Positions 17,620-26,028 of a stretch of 64,000 nt of DNA are shown here, piece after piece. This DNA comes from a bacterium (GTDB taxonomy: Bacteria > 4484-113 > JAFGCY01): contig JAFGCY010000096.1 in assembly GCA_016932385.1 (NCBI GenBank), positions 1-64,000 of the forward strand, read 5' to 3'. A program made the translations under genes and the position numbers. The notes under the pieces are model-generated. The model was not told the DNA's origin and searched no databases. It saw only the letters and a program-made list of their open reading frames with translations. How positions within the stretch are numbered: position 1 is the stretch's first letter; every line of letters begins with the position of its first letter.

Positions 17620-19752
17620 TTATGGTTCCGCTACCACCGGCCGGCGGTTTCCAAACCGCTCGGAATTGATCTCCGCCAGCCGCGTAAAACGCGCTTCTTC
17701 TATTACTTGCCCGAAGCTTCTGATCGGGGCGAGTTTAAAGCCGTGTCTGTGTCCGATTTCGGCGATCAGATTCACCTGCTCGGGCTTGATCTCCCTTCCG
17801 AGAGTGAAATTGCCGAACCGCTTCTCCAGGGCCAGCAACAGCGTTTCGGCCAGGCAGGCGTAGATTACACCCGGCGGCAACCCGATGTCGTAATTCAATT
17901 CGGCCCCTTCCGGTAAAAGGACCTCGCCGCTTTCGATCACGAGGATGTCATTCCGACGCTCGGCAGCCTGCTGCTTGATATCCGGCGGACGGGCAACGTC
18001 CAGCACCAGGCAGCCCGGCTTCAACTCCGCTACATCGATCACCGGATCCACCGACGATGTCGTGGTAATGATGCCATCAGCCAGCGGCAGGAAATCGCTG
18101 ACTTGGCGCGAGAGTTTGATCTTGCCTTTGAGCTTCGGGTTTTCCGTCTCAATAAACCGCGACAGGCTCAGCAATTTTTCCGGACGCGGGCTGACCATGT
18201 ACAGCTCAGCGACGCGCGGGGCTGTCAACCTGGCGCAGATGGACCCGATGCTGCCGGTGGCGCCGATAATCAGCAGCCGGGCCTTGTCGATCTCGATGCC
18301 GCAGCGCCCGGCGGCCTGTTCCAGCGTCAACAGCGTTGCCGCCACCGTATAGCTGTTGCCACTGGTGACACCGATCGGCGAGGACTTGCTGACCGTCAGG
18401 CCGGCGTCCCCGGCCACGCTGGTGTAAGCTCCCAGGCCCATCAGCTTGCAGCCATGCTCAGCGGCATCCTCGGCCACCTGCAGCAACCGTTTGTAGAGAA
18501 ACTCCTCGGGAAAGCGCATGATGGCCTTGCTGGTCATCGGAATGGCGTAGAGCACGCCTTCGGCCTTGGCGCCGGTAGCGCTGACTACATTGCGCAACGT
18601 GCCGACCGGCCAGGGCTTGATGTGCGCCACGGCGTCCTCGATCATCCGCCGCGGCACGAAGTGCTGCATGGCGCGCACTGCGGGAATCCGCTCGATGTAT
18701 TTGAACGACAGCGGATGGATGACAAAGCAGAATTTCGCCACTTCGTCACTCGGACTAAGCTCGATATTTTTCGGGGGCTGGGCCAGCTCCGGGGCTCGGG
18801 GCGGCAGTTCCACCAGGGCCAGATCCTCGCTGCCTTCGCGCTCGAGGTCGACAATATGTGGCGTCAGCGCCATAGCGTGCAACTGGTCCAGGAAGAAGTC
18901 TGTTTTATTGGTCGTATCGCCATCGCCGGCATACAGTTTCAAGGCCGCTTCCAGAACCGGTTGAGGAACGTAAGTACCGTCGATCACCGGCGTCAGGGAA
19001 ACAACATATTTGGCCTTGCGCTCGGCGAACATTTCCAGTTCAGCATCGTTGTGAATGTTCGTAAAGATGATCTTGCCGGCCAACGTGTCCGGCATATACC
19101 GCTGGAAATAGGAGATCCCGCCGACGATGACGGTCGACTGGCGGAAATAGCGCTGAAAGCGCGGCATAATCGGCGGCTTGCGCCGCGCCGAAGGCCAGAA
19201 CCAGTTTGCCGGCGTTTTGGCCACCGCCCGTGCCAGCCGCTTGGCCGTCGTGATAAATTTCTGCAGCGAGTAGATGGGGATTCCCAGCCGGAAACCGTAC
19301 AGCATGTCGCCAAACAGCATCCGGTTGGTGAAGTTACTCAGCACTTCAGCCGAACCGTAACGGTTCAGCCCGCAGAAAAAAAGCACCTGCTTGCCGCTGA
19401 TCTCATCTTTGAGCCGGTCGGCCGCCTGGCGCACCAGGTAGCGCTCCAAGCTGGCCTGCAAAGCCGAGCCGTCGCTGAACCGGTCCCCGTACTTGTTTAA
19501 ATCCAGGCTGCGCCAGATGAAGTCATGCCGGTAGGTTTCGTCGCCCAGGTAAAAGGAGGTCGCAATGCCTTCCAGGGCGACGGCATCATAGTCTTCCAGC
19601 GCCCGCCGGATCTCCTGGCGGATCAGATCGAGGTCCTGTTCGACCGGGATCACGTCCCAACTGATCGGCCCTTGCGGCAGATTGCAGCCGATATCATAGA
19701 TCGCGTTACGCGTCAGCAAACTCAGACAAGCAATTCGGCGCGGCTTACTCAT
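17620..19752 (-). CDS. Two-domain protein: 'quinate 5-dehydrogenase'-like domain fused to an acyl-ACP reductase (AAR)-like domain
   Basis: 710 residues. Residues ~1-295 resemble a family often labelled quinate 5-dehydrogenase (VLFFCGLNRYGSAEVL, FGDMLYGFRLGIPIYSL, YFQRYMPDTLAGKIIFTN); that label is not proof of activity. Residues ~340-680 resemble cyanobacterial long-chain acyl-ACP reductase: FVIHPL, KLMGLGAYTSVAGD (437-450), the nucleotide-binding loop GATGSIGS (497-504), and YACLAETLLL with Cys633 at the place of the acyl-accepting cysteine, then FGNFTLGREI and GHRHGFKLAPI. Inference: an NAD(P)H-dependent reductase acting on an acyl thioester or related compound. The ATG overlaps the glmM stop (ATGA), so the two are coupled. 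An earlier in-frame start inside glmM is less likely. Confidence 0.75.
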   Translation of the reverse strand: MSKPRRIACLSLLTRNAIYDIGCNLPQGPISWDVIPVEQDLDLIRQEIRRALEDYDAVALEGIATSFYLGDETYRHDFIWRSLDLNKYGDRFSDGSALQASLERYLVRQAADRLKDEISGKQVLFFCGLNRYGSAEVLSNFTNRMLFGDMLYGFRLGIPIYSLQKFITTAKRLARAVAKTPANWFWPSARRKPPIMPRFQRYFRQSTVIVGGISYFQRYMPDTLAGKIIFTNIHNDAELEMFAERKAKYVVSLTPVIDGTYVPQPVLEAALKLYAGDGDTTNKTDFFLDQLHAMALTPHIVDLEREGSEDLALVELPPRAPELAQPPKNIELSPSDEVAKFCFVIHPLSFKYIERIPAVRAMQHFVPRRMIEDAVAHIKPWPVGTLRNVVSATGAKAEGVLYAIPMTSKAIMRFPEEFLYKRLLQVAEDAAEHGCKLMGLGAYTSVAGDAGLTVSKSSPIGVTSGNSYTVAATLLTLEQAAGRCGIEIDKARLLIIGATGSIGSICARLTAPRVAELYMVSPRPEKLLSLSRFIETENPKLKGKIKLSRQVSDFLPLADGIITTTSSVDPVIDVAELKPGCLVLDVARPPDIKQQAAERRNDILVIESGEVLLPEGAELNYDIGLPPGVIYACLAETLLLALEKRFGNFTLGREIKPEQVNLIAEIGHRHGFKLAPIRSFGQVIEEARFTRLAEINSERFGNRRPVVAEP

Positions 19753-21104
19753 TTTCGCCCTTTGTCCCAATCCCCGAACGCGCGGCAGACCGCGGCATTG
19801 GCCGCTTGGCACCGCGCCCGATCCTGTGCTTCCGTCAGAATCCGCACGACGTCCTCGGTACCGGATGGTCGCAGGTAAAACCTGACGTCGCGATACTCTC
19901 GCTCAATGGCCGCCAGCCGACCAAGCAGGCTTTTGCTCTTGCGCCAGGCTTCCTTGTCCGACACCGACAGGTTGGTCAGCTGCTGCGGATACTCGGGAAA
20001 ACCGGCGACCAGCTGGCTGAGCGGCTGTTTAGTGCGCGCCGCCAGCGCCGCCAGCTGGGTACCGACCAGAATTCCGTCGCCGGTGGGTACTTTGTCCCGC
20101 AAAATGATATGACCCGACTGCTCGCCACCCAGATCCAGTTTCTGCCTCTTCATCTCCGCCAGTACTTTGATATCGCCCACCTCAGTGCGCACCAGGCGGA
20201 TTCCCAGCTCGCGCAGAGCCAGTTCCACGCCCATATTCGTCATGTGCGTCATCACCGCGGCCTTTTGCCGCCGATAACGGCTCAGCTGGGTGGCAAACAA
20301 CGCGATGATCTTGTCGCCGCTGACTTCTTTGCCGTTTTCGTCGACGGCCTTGATTCGGTCGCCGTCCCCGTCGAAGGCCAAGCCCAGGTCCGCCTTTTCT
20401 CGGCGCACGCGTCGGGCCAAACCCTTCAGGTTTGTCGCGCCGCAATTGACATTGACCCGGTTGCCGTCGAACCGGTCGTTGATCGGCACAACCTTGAATC
20501 CCAGGTGCGTAAAAACCAGCGGAGCCAACTCGGCCGTGGCGCCGCAGGCGCAGTCCAGCACCACGCGCAGCTTGCGTTGCGGCTTGGTGCGGCCCAAGGT
20601 TTTAACGGCGAAAGACCGGTAAAACGCGCTCGCATCATATTGCTCCACCTGGCCGAAGTTGCGCTGCTCCACCGCGGGAAGTTCGCCGCTGAAAATAAAT
20701 CGCTCCAACGCTGTTTCGGCTGTTGGATCGAGCTTGTAACCCTGCCGGTTGAAGAACTTCAGCCCGTTGTCCGGCACGGGATTATGCGAGGCGGTAATCA
20801 TTACCCCACCAAGGCAGCCTTGGCTAATGACCAGCAGAGGCACCAGCGGCGTCGGAACAATGCCCAGGTCCAGCACGTCGCAGCCACCGTAGGTAATCCC
20901 GCTGATCACGGCGCTTTTGAGCGTAGTTGTCGACAGCCGGCTGTCACCCGCCACGGCGAAAACCGGACGCTGGTTGGACCTATACCGCTGCCGGTCCGTC
21001 GCCAGAATTTGCGCCAAGCCGAACGCGGCCCGTAACGCAAGCTCGGGCGTCAGTTTGTCGCCGGCCCGTCCGCGGATGCCGTCGGTACCAAAGAGCTTCT
21101 GCAT
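19749..21104 (-). CDS. glmM: Phosphoglucosamine mutase
   Basis: 451 residues. It interconverts glucosamine-6-phosphate and glucosamine-1-phosphate on the way to UDP-GlcNAc and peptidoglycan. Visible landmarks are KLFGTDGIRGRAG at the N-terminus, the phosphoserine loop GVMITASHNP (Ser106), the metal loop FDGDGDRIKA and the C-terminal phosphate loop RPSGTEDVVRI. It begins directly after the cdaR stop codon, completing the cassette cdaA-cdaR-glmM. In Firmicutes GlmM binds and inhibits CdaA, so synthesis of the wall precursor and of c-di-AMP may be linked here too. Confidence 0.95.
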   Translation of the reverse strand: MQKLFGTDGIRGRAGDKLTPELALRAAFGLAQILATDRQRYRSNQRPVFAVAGDSRLSTTTLKSAVISGITYGGCDVLDLGIVPTPLVPLLVISQGCLGGVMITASHNPVPDNGLKFFNRQGYKLDPTAETALERFIFSGELPAVEQRNFGQVEQYDASAFYRSFAVKTLGRTKPQRKLRVVLDCACGATAELAPLVFTHLGFKVVPINDRFDGNRVNVNCGATNLKGLARRVRREKADLGLAFDGDGDRIKAVDENGKEVSGDKIIALFATQLSRYRRQKAAVMTHMTNMGVELALRELGIRLVRTEVGDIKVLAEMKRQKLDLGGEQSGHIILRDKVPTGDGILVGTQLAALAARTKQPLSQLVAGFPEYPQQLTNLSVSDKEAWRKSKSLLGRLAAIEREYRDVRFYLRPSGTEDVVRILTEAQDRARCQAANAAVCRAFGDWDKGRK

Positions 21105-22331
21105 TTATTGCTGTTCTCCGCTTGGGATAATTGTGACCTGCACGCTCTCGGGATCGATTTTAACCTGCCTGAGCCCCAGCGGCAAATGGACTTGCGGGAT
21201 CAACCGGTGCTCCCCGGCGCCGAGGTCGGCGACATCCAGGCTGGCCACAATATCGGTGACATCGTCCGATTCCAGCGGAGTCAAAGTCTCGGAGCGGATC
21301 GCAATCTCCGGCGGTGTCACGATGTAATCGAAGCCCTCGCGCTTGTTGACCAATTCGACATCGATCGCTTTGGCGCCGATTTCGTCGAACGACAGCAGCT
21401 GGACTGAAACGCGGCAGTCATGCGGCAGGCGCACCCCTTCCGGAATCGTGAACGGATAGATCAGGTCGACGGTCGTCGTGAAGCTCTCCGTCACATTAGT
21501 CAGATCGATCGGCGTGGTGGTAACCGCGAATACGCCCTCCTCCACGAGCTCGGCGTCAACCGGTATCGTCTGGGGATTGGCGATCAGCTTGTCCAGCAGC
21601 AGGTCCTCCGGCAGCCGGCCCTGGTAGCTCGGATAGACCTTGAGCACCTTGATCGACGCGATCGGCACCAGCTCCATGGCGTAGCGGACCTGAGCCGGCC
21701 TGACCACGAGTGCGGCGTTGGTGATCTGGAAATCGTTCTTATCGTAGAGCTTGATCGGCAACATCGTGCGCCGGATGTCCTGGGTGACTCCCGATACATC
21801 CGGCTCGACCTGGACAACGCTGATCCGTTCCACGACCGGCCGCGGTCCCGTGATCTCCACGCTGTGGTGGGACAGGTTTTCTTCGCCGATGTTGTAATGC
21901 TCATCCACCTCGCCTTGCCGGTCGATCTCGATCGGTTTGGTGACGGTGATCTTCTCATCGAGGATCACGCGGACGTGGGAAATGTCCTGATAAGTTACCT
22001 GGACATCGCCGACCTCGGGAGCGTTGATATTCACGTTGTATACGCCCGGCTCATCCAAACCTTCGAGATTGACGATGGCATTCCGCCGGCCGGGCAACTG
22101 GCGCACTTTGGAGTACTTACCGGTTACCTTGATACGGATCTGCTCCGGCAGGCTGTGGGGATCCGAGACAACCAGCGACTCATTGAGATTTTGGAGTTCC
22201 AGGGGGAACGTGAAGTTCTGGGTGAAGATCGGGTCAACCACCTTAATTACGTAGATCGACATGACCAGTGCCAGCACGATCGATAGCACTTTCAGCCAGA
22301 GGTTGTTCGTCAGACGTGCAAACAGGTTCAT
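21105..22331 (-). CDS. cdaR: CdaR, YbbR-domain regulator of diadenylate cyclase
   Basis: 408 residues. One N-terminal membrane segment (about residues 10-31, NNLWLKVLSIVLALVMSIYV) anchors an outward-facing chain of four YbbR-type beta domains; repeat marks include IRIKVTGKYSKVRQLPG and ITVTKPIEIDRQGEVDE. In Firmicutes CdaR interacts with CdaA and tunes c-di-AMP production. It sits between cdaA (9 bp upstream) and glmM (no gap), which is the usual order. The YbbR repeats diverge from one another, so the domain count is approximate. Confidence 0.88.
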   Translation of the reverse strand: MNLFARLTNNLWLKVLSIVLALVMSIYVIKVVDPIFTQNFTFPLELQNLNESLVVSDPHSLPEQIRIKVTGKYSKVRQLPGRRNAIVNLEGLDEPGVYNVNINAPEVGDVQVTYQDISHVRVILDEKITVTKPIEIDRQGEVDEHYNIGEENLSHHSVEITGPRPVVERISVVQVEPDVSGVTQDIRRTMLPIKLYDKNDFQITNAALVVRPAQVRYAMELVPIASIKVLKVYPSYQGRLPEDLLLDKLIANPQTIPVDAELVEEGVFAVTTTPIDLTNVTESFTTTVDLIYPFTIPEGVRLPHDCRVSVQLLSFDEIGAKAIDVELVNKREGFDYIVTPPEIAIRSETLTPLESDDVTDIVASLDVADLGAGEHRLIPQVHLPLGLRQVKIDPESVQVTIIPSGEQQ

Positions 22332-22340
22332 AATGTCAAC

Positions 22341-23156
22341 CTAAATAAACGCCGGCCGCGGTACGATACTGGCAAATGTTTCATTGGGTTCAACCACGGC
22401 TTTGAGTTGCTCGATGAATTGGGCTTCATCCAGCCCGCGCGCCAGGCGCCCGTTAAAGGCAACCGAAATCTCGCCGCTTTCCTCGCTGACCACGACCACG
22501 ACGGCATCGCAGCGCTCACTTAGGCCCACTGAGGCTCGATGTCGCGTCCCCAGTTCATCCGAGATGAACTTCGATTCCGAGATCGGCAGAAAATTGCCGG
22601 CGGACCAAATCCGGTCCTCCCTGATCACCACCGCGCCGTCATGCAGCGGATTATGTTTCTCAAACAGGCTCTGTATGAAGCGCTTGTCCGGCAAAGCCTG
22701 CAGTTCCGTGCCGGGGACAAGGTGCTCGATGACCGGCTCCTTGCGCTCGACAACGAAAATTGCGCCAATCCGTTTTTCGCTGAGCTCCTGGGCCGTCTTG
22801 GTCAGAATGTCCAGGATCGGGCTCTGTTCCTCGGCCTCCTCGCGCGTCATGAACCATTCCAGGAGCGCGTAGGTTTTGCCGGCACGTTCCAGCATCTTGC
22901 GGATCTCCGGAGCCAGGATCACCAACAGCGCCAGCGGACCATAGAACAAAATCTGGTCGAGGATCGTTTTCAGCGTAATCATCTGGAACTGGGTGCAGAC
23001 GAAGTACACGGCACCCAGTGTGATGATGAAGCCGATTACCACTGTGCCCTTGGTGCCACGGGCCGCGAGCAGCAAATAGTAAAACAAGGTCGCCACCGCC
23101 AGCATCTCGATCAGCTTGGGCCAACTGATGCTCAGAAACGCTGCGATTGCATCCAT
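22341..23156 (-). CDS. cdaA: Membrane diadenylate cyclase CdaA
   Basis: 271 residues. Three hydrophobic segments fall in residues ~14-85, followed by a linker helix and the DAC catalytic domain from about residue 100. Both active-site motifs are intact: DGA (173-175, in NPLHDGAVVI) and RHR (205-207, in GTRHRASVGLSE). The enzyme joins two ATP into cyclic di-AMP, a signal controlling potassium, osmolytes and cell-wall homeostasis. An AAAGGTGG ribosome site before the ATG at 23156 decides the start; a start 27 nt earlier would overlap the upstream gene. The order cdaA-cdaR-glmM is conserved. Confidence 0.93.
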   Translation of the reverse strand: MDAIAAFLSISWPKLIEMLAVATLFYYLLLAARGTKGTVVIGFIITLGAVYFVCTQFQMITLKTILDQILFYGPLALLVILAPEIRKMLERAGKTYALLEWFMTREEAEEQSPILDILTKTAQELSEKRIGAIFVVERKEPVIEHLVPGTELQALPDKRFIQSLFEKHNPLHDGAVVIREDRIWSAGNFLPISESKFISDELGTRHRASVGLSERCDAVVVVVSEESGEISVAFNGRLARGLDEAQFIEQLKAVVEPNETFASIVPRPAFI

Positions 23157-23166
23157 GGAACCACCT

Positions 23167-24009
23167 TTAAAATCTGCGCGCAAACGCGTAATGTGATTTG
23201 AAATAGGCCTCGCTGAGCGGCGTGATTACCACGCCGCCTTTACTCTGGCTGGCATGGATGAAGCGTCCGCCGCCGATGTAGATGCCGACATGGCTAAGGT
23301 ACCGCGTGTCCTTGTCATCACGGAAGAAAATGATATCGCCGGTCCGCAGGTTCTCGTGATCGATGTACCGGCCGTGCAGGGCCTGCAAGCTGGCGCGGTG
23401 GACCACGTCAATCCCCTGGTTGGCCAGGCAGACCTGCGTCAAGCCGCTGCAGTCGATACCGTCGGTCGTTGTACCGCCCAGCACGTATTTGGTACCCAGG
23501 TACTGCCGGGCATCCTCCACCAAACGCCGTCCGTTGATCACCGGCTGGTAGTCCACGTTGTAATCGTACTGCGCCGGGTATTTCTTGCCGTTATGCGCAA
23601 CCAGCATTTCCTCGCTGCCGTCCCCGCGGAGTTTCATCGATTCAATCTCCTCGTCCGGTGCCACCTGCCAGTAAGAGAGATCGACCTGCTCGGGCATCGG
23701 CATGCTGCCGCTGATATGCAGGTTCTCCGGCAGCGGTACATTCGTGATTTCCGCGGCGAAGAACGGAATGTAAAGGAACGACTGGGTTTCCTCGTCCATC
23801 AACAGGTAGAATTCATCCACTGAGGTAACGGATACGAACTCGTCGCCGACCTCGGCATAGCGGACGACTTCGGCGTCCGACTGGGCGCTGCGCAGCAACC
23901 CGGTGGAAGAATCGATCACGCGGATCATGCATTCGTCGGCCCACGCCGGCGCGGCCAAGCAGCACCAGGCGATCAGCCAGAGCCATCTGAACCCGCACCA
24001 CTTAGCCAT
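23167..24009 (-). CDS. Secreted NlpC/P60 peptidoglycan hydrolase
   Basis: 280 residues. A signal peptide (about residues 1-24, cut after AWA) is followed by a region resembling bacterial SH3 folds (~27-95) and a C-terminal NlpC/P60 domain from ~160. The catalytic cysteine is in DGIDCSGL (Cys187); His240 is in LSHVGIYIGGG and His252 in FIHAS. Such enzymes usually cut peptide bonds in the peptidoglycan stem peptide. It sits between rpsI (11-bp gap) and cdaA (10-bp gap), linking wall cleavage to the c-di-AMP and GlmM genes behind it. The exact cleavage site cannot be read from the sequence. Confidence 0.88.
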   Translation of the reverse strand: MAKWCGFRWLWLIAWCCLAAPAWADECMIRVIDSSTGLLRSAQSDAEVVRYAEVGDEFVSVTSVDEFYLLMDEETQSFLYIPFFAAEITNVPLPENLHISGSMPMPEQVDLSYWQVAPDEEIESMKLRGDGSEEMLVAHNGKKYPAQYDYNVDYQPVINGRRLVEDARQYLGTKYVLGGTTTDGIDCSGLTQVCLANQGIDVVHRASLQALHGRYIDHENLRTGDIIFFRDDKDTRYLSHVGIYIGGGRFIHASQSKGGVVITPLSEAYFKSHYAFARRF

Positions 24010-24020
24010 AGGCTTAGATT

Positions 24021-24419
24021 TTAGCGCTTGCTGAACTGGAACTTCTTGCGCGCACGCTTTTGGCCGTACTTCTTACGTTCCTTGGCCCGTGGATCGCGGC
24101 GCAGTAATCCCTTCTTCTTCAGCACATCGCGGTAATTAGGATTAAGATCGACCAGGAAACGGGAAATTCCCAATGCCAGCGCGTCGGACTGACCGGTGAT
24201 GCCACCCCCCTGCACGTTGGCAAACACGTCGTACTTGTCACCCAGATCGACGGCCTTGAGCGGCTCCTGCACCTTCAGCTGTGCGTTGATCGTCTTGAAG
24301 TATTCCGGAAGCGGCTTGTTGTTGACTTGGTAATTACCGCTGCCCGGACGCAAGATTACGCGGGCCACCGCCGTCTTGCGCCTTCCGACTGTGATTTTCT
24401 GGTGTTCAGTTTCCGACAT
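24021..24419 (-). CDS. rpsI: 30S ribosomal protein S9
   Basis: 132 residues. S9 signatures are GRRKTAVARVILRPGSG, the NVQGGGITGQSDALALGISR block and the basic tail ending in KKFQFSKR, whose last residues reach toward the P-site tRNA. It follows rplM by 20 bp, the conserved rplM-rpsI pair. Confidence 0.97.
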   Translation of the reverse strand: MSETEHQKITVGRRKTAVARVILRPGSGNYQVNNKPLPEYFKTINAQLKVQEPLKAVDLGDKYDVFANVQGGGITGQSDALALGISRFLVDLNPNYRDVLKKKGLLRRDPRAKERKKYGQKRARKKFQFSKR

Positions 24420-24439
24420 TTCCCAATACTCCTATGACC

Positions 24440-24892
24440 TTAAATCACCATCAGCTGTTCGCTACCGACCGTTTCAGGCTGTTGCGCCTGGTGCGGATGT
24501 TCTGAGCCGGTATAGACTTTCAGCTTGGTCATAAAACGATCACGCAATTTGTTCTGCGGCAGCATGCCTTTCACCGCGTCGCGGATTACGCCTTCGGGAT
24601 CCCGCGCCATCCGCTGCTCCAGCGTCCGTTCCTTGATCCCCCCCGGATAACCGCTGTGCCGGTAGTATTTCTTGTCCGCGAGTTTGCGGCCGGTCACCTG
24701 GATCTTCTCAGCGTTGAGCACCACGACGAAACCGCCGCAATCCTGCCCCGGCGTAAACTCCGGCCGGTTCTTGCCGATCAACAGCTTGGCCAAACCCTGG
24801 GCAAAACGGCCCAGGATCTGCCCTTCGGCGTCGACCACATACCACGGTCGCTCCAGATTGTCTTTCGTAAAATACGGCGTCTTACTCATCAT
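24440..24892 (-). CDS. rplM: 50S ribosomal protein L13
   Basis: About 150 residues; L13 marks are PWYVVDAEGQILGRFAQGLA, GGFVVVLNAEKIQVTGRK and GMLPQNKLRDRFMTKLKVY. Two adjacent ATG codons (24892, 24889) are possible; both overlap the truA stop (24882-24884), which implies coupled translation. A TTG at 24895 is less likely. An AAGGA site lies 5-8 nt upstream. Confidence 0.96.
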   Translation of the reverse strand: MMSKTPYFTKDNLERPWYVVDAEGQILGRFAQGLAKLLIGKNRPEFTPGQDCGGFVVVLNAEKIQVTGRKLADKKYYRHSGYPGGIKERTLEQRMARDPEGVIRDAVKGMLPQNKLRDRFMTKLKVYTGSEHPHQAQQPETVGSEQLMVI

Positions 24893-25643
24893 CAACGTCC
24901 TTCGTCGGATACTCTACGCTGACCAGCGTCAGCCCCTTGGCTTCCGCCGGCTTGAACTTGAGAGGCTCTTGGTCTGATAGCGCCCGTCGGATCTGATCCG
25001 GCGTAATGCTCCCCGCCGCCACGGCAAACAGCGCGCCCATCAATCTGACGATCAGATGGCGCAAAAACCGGTTGGCGACGAACCACCACTGGCATTCGCC
25101 GTGCGCTTCGGTCGTCCGGACTTCCTGCAGTGTGCAGAAGCTGTCCGCCGGGTTATTGCAACCCTTGCTGAAAGCGCTAAACGCCTGTCTACCGGGTAGC
25201 AGGGCCAAGGCTTCACGTACCGCAGCCTCATCCCAGGCGCCGAGATACTGCGCGCAATAGCGCCGTCGATCGACGGGAATATCTGCCTGACGGTAGAACC
25301 GGTAAACGTACGACCGGCTAATCGCATCGAACCGCGGGTGAAAACCAGGGTGAACGCGTTTCGCTTCACGGATCACGATGTCTTCAGGCAGTTGCGGATT
25401 AAGAATTACCGGCAGCTTTTCCGCCGGAAACTGCGGTCGTCCGTCAAAGGCGCATACATTGCCGTCGGCATGCACGCCGGCATCGGTGCGGCCGGCGAAC
25501 ATCAAGTGCACGGATGTGCCCAGGAGGCTCTCAAGTTCGTTTTTCAAGGTTCCCGCCACAGTCCTGAATCCCGGCTGTAGCTGGCTTCCGGCAAATCCGG
25601 TGCCGTCATAGCGTACCGTGAACCGGATACGCTGTTCATCCAT
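24882..25643 (-). CDS. truA: tRNA pseudouridine synthase A
   Basis: 253 residues. It converts uridines 38-40 in the anticodon arm of many tRNAs to pseudouridine. The catalytic aspartate lies in FAGRTDAGVHADGNV (about residue 53), and the N-terminus carries YDGTGFAGSQLQPGFRTVAG. Downstream motifs SYVYRFYR and FLRHLIVRLMGALFAVAAG fit the family. It lies between rplQ (2-bp gap) and rplM (overlap), a placement also seen in Firmicutes. Confidence 0.94.
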   Translation of the reverse strand: MDEQRIRFTVRYDGTGFAGSQLQPGFRTVAGTLKNELESLLGTSVHLMFAGRTDAGVHADGNVCAFDGRPQFPAEKLPVILNPQLPEDIVIREAKRVHPGFHPRFDAISRSYVYRFYRQADIPVDRRRYCAQYLGAWDEAAVREALALLPGRQAFSAFSKGCNNPADSFCTLQEVRTTEAHGECQWWFVANRFLRHLIVRLMGALFAVAAGSITPDQIRRALSDQEPLKFKPAEAKGLTLVSVEYPTKDVDDE

Positions 25644-25645
25644 TG

Positions 25646-26020
25646 TTATGCTTTTTCACTTGCCAGCGGCCTGGTCAGGGACAGCCGGACGATCAACGCG
25701 CCGTCGCCGCGGCGGTACTTCATCCGCGCGATTTGCGTATAACCGCTCGGTACTTCCTGCATGGCCGGCGCGACCCGCCTGAGCAGGTTGCGCAGGGACT
25801 GCTTGGTCGGCAACACGCGGGCGCACTGCCGGATGCTGCCCAAATCGCCACGCTTGGCCTTGCTGATCAGCTTTTCCGCCACAGACTGCACGGCCTTGGC
25901 CCGTGGCAGCGTTGTGTTTAGGTAACCGTGTTCGAATAAGGCTGAAACCTGGTTGTTGACGAGGGCCACCCGTTCGTCGGTCGGCCGTCCCAGTTTCCGT
26001 CTGCTTTTCTTGTGCCGCAT
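25646..26020 (-). CDS. rplQ: 50S ribosomal protein L17
   Basis: 124 residues. The L17 pattern RHKKSRRKLGRPTDERVALV and the block LNTTLPRAKAVQSVAEKLIS are present, with a typical beta-rich C-terminus (GYTQIARMKYRRGDGALIV). It follows rpoA by 8 bp, as in most bacteria. Confidence 0.96.
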   Translation of the reverse strand: MRHKKSRRKLGRPTDERVALVNNQVSALFEHGYLNTTLPRAKAVQSVAEKLISKAKRGDLGSIRQCARVLPTKQSLRNLLRRVAPAMQEVPSGYTQIARMKYRRGDGALIVRLSLTRPLASEKA

Positions 26021-26028
26021 TATCGAAG

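Noticed and set aside
17620-19752. Simple annotation as quinate 5-dehydrogenase or glutamyl-tRNA reductase
   Set aside because: The first label covers only the N-terminal half and is itself not well founded. The second lacks its signature motifs; the C-terminal half fits AAR better.
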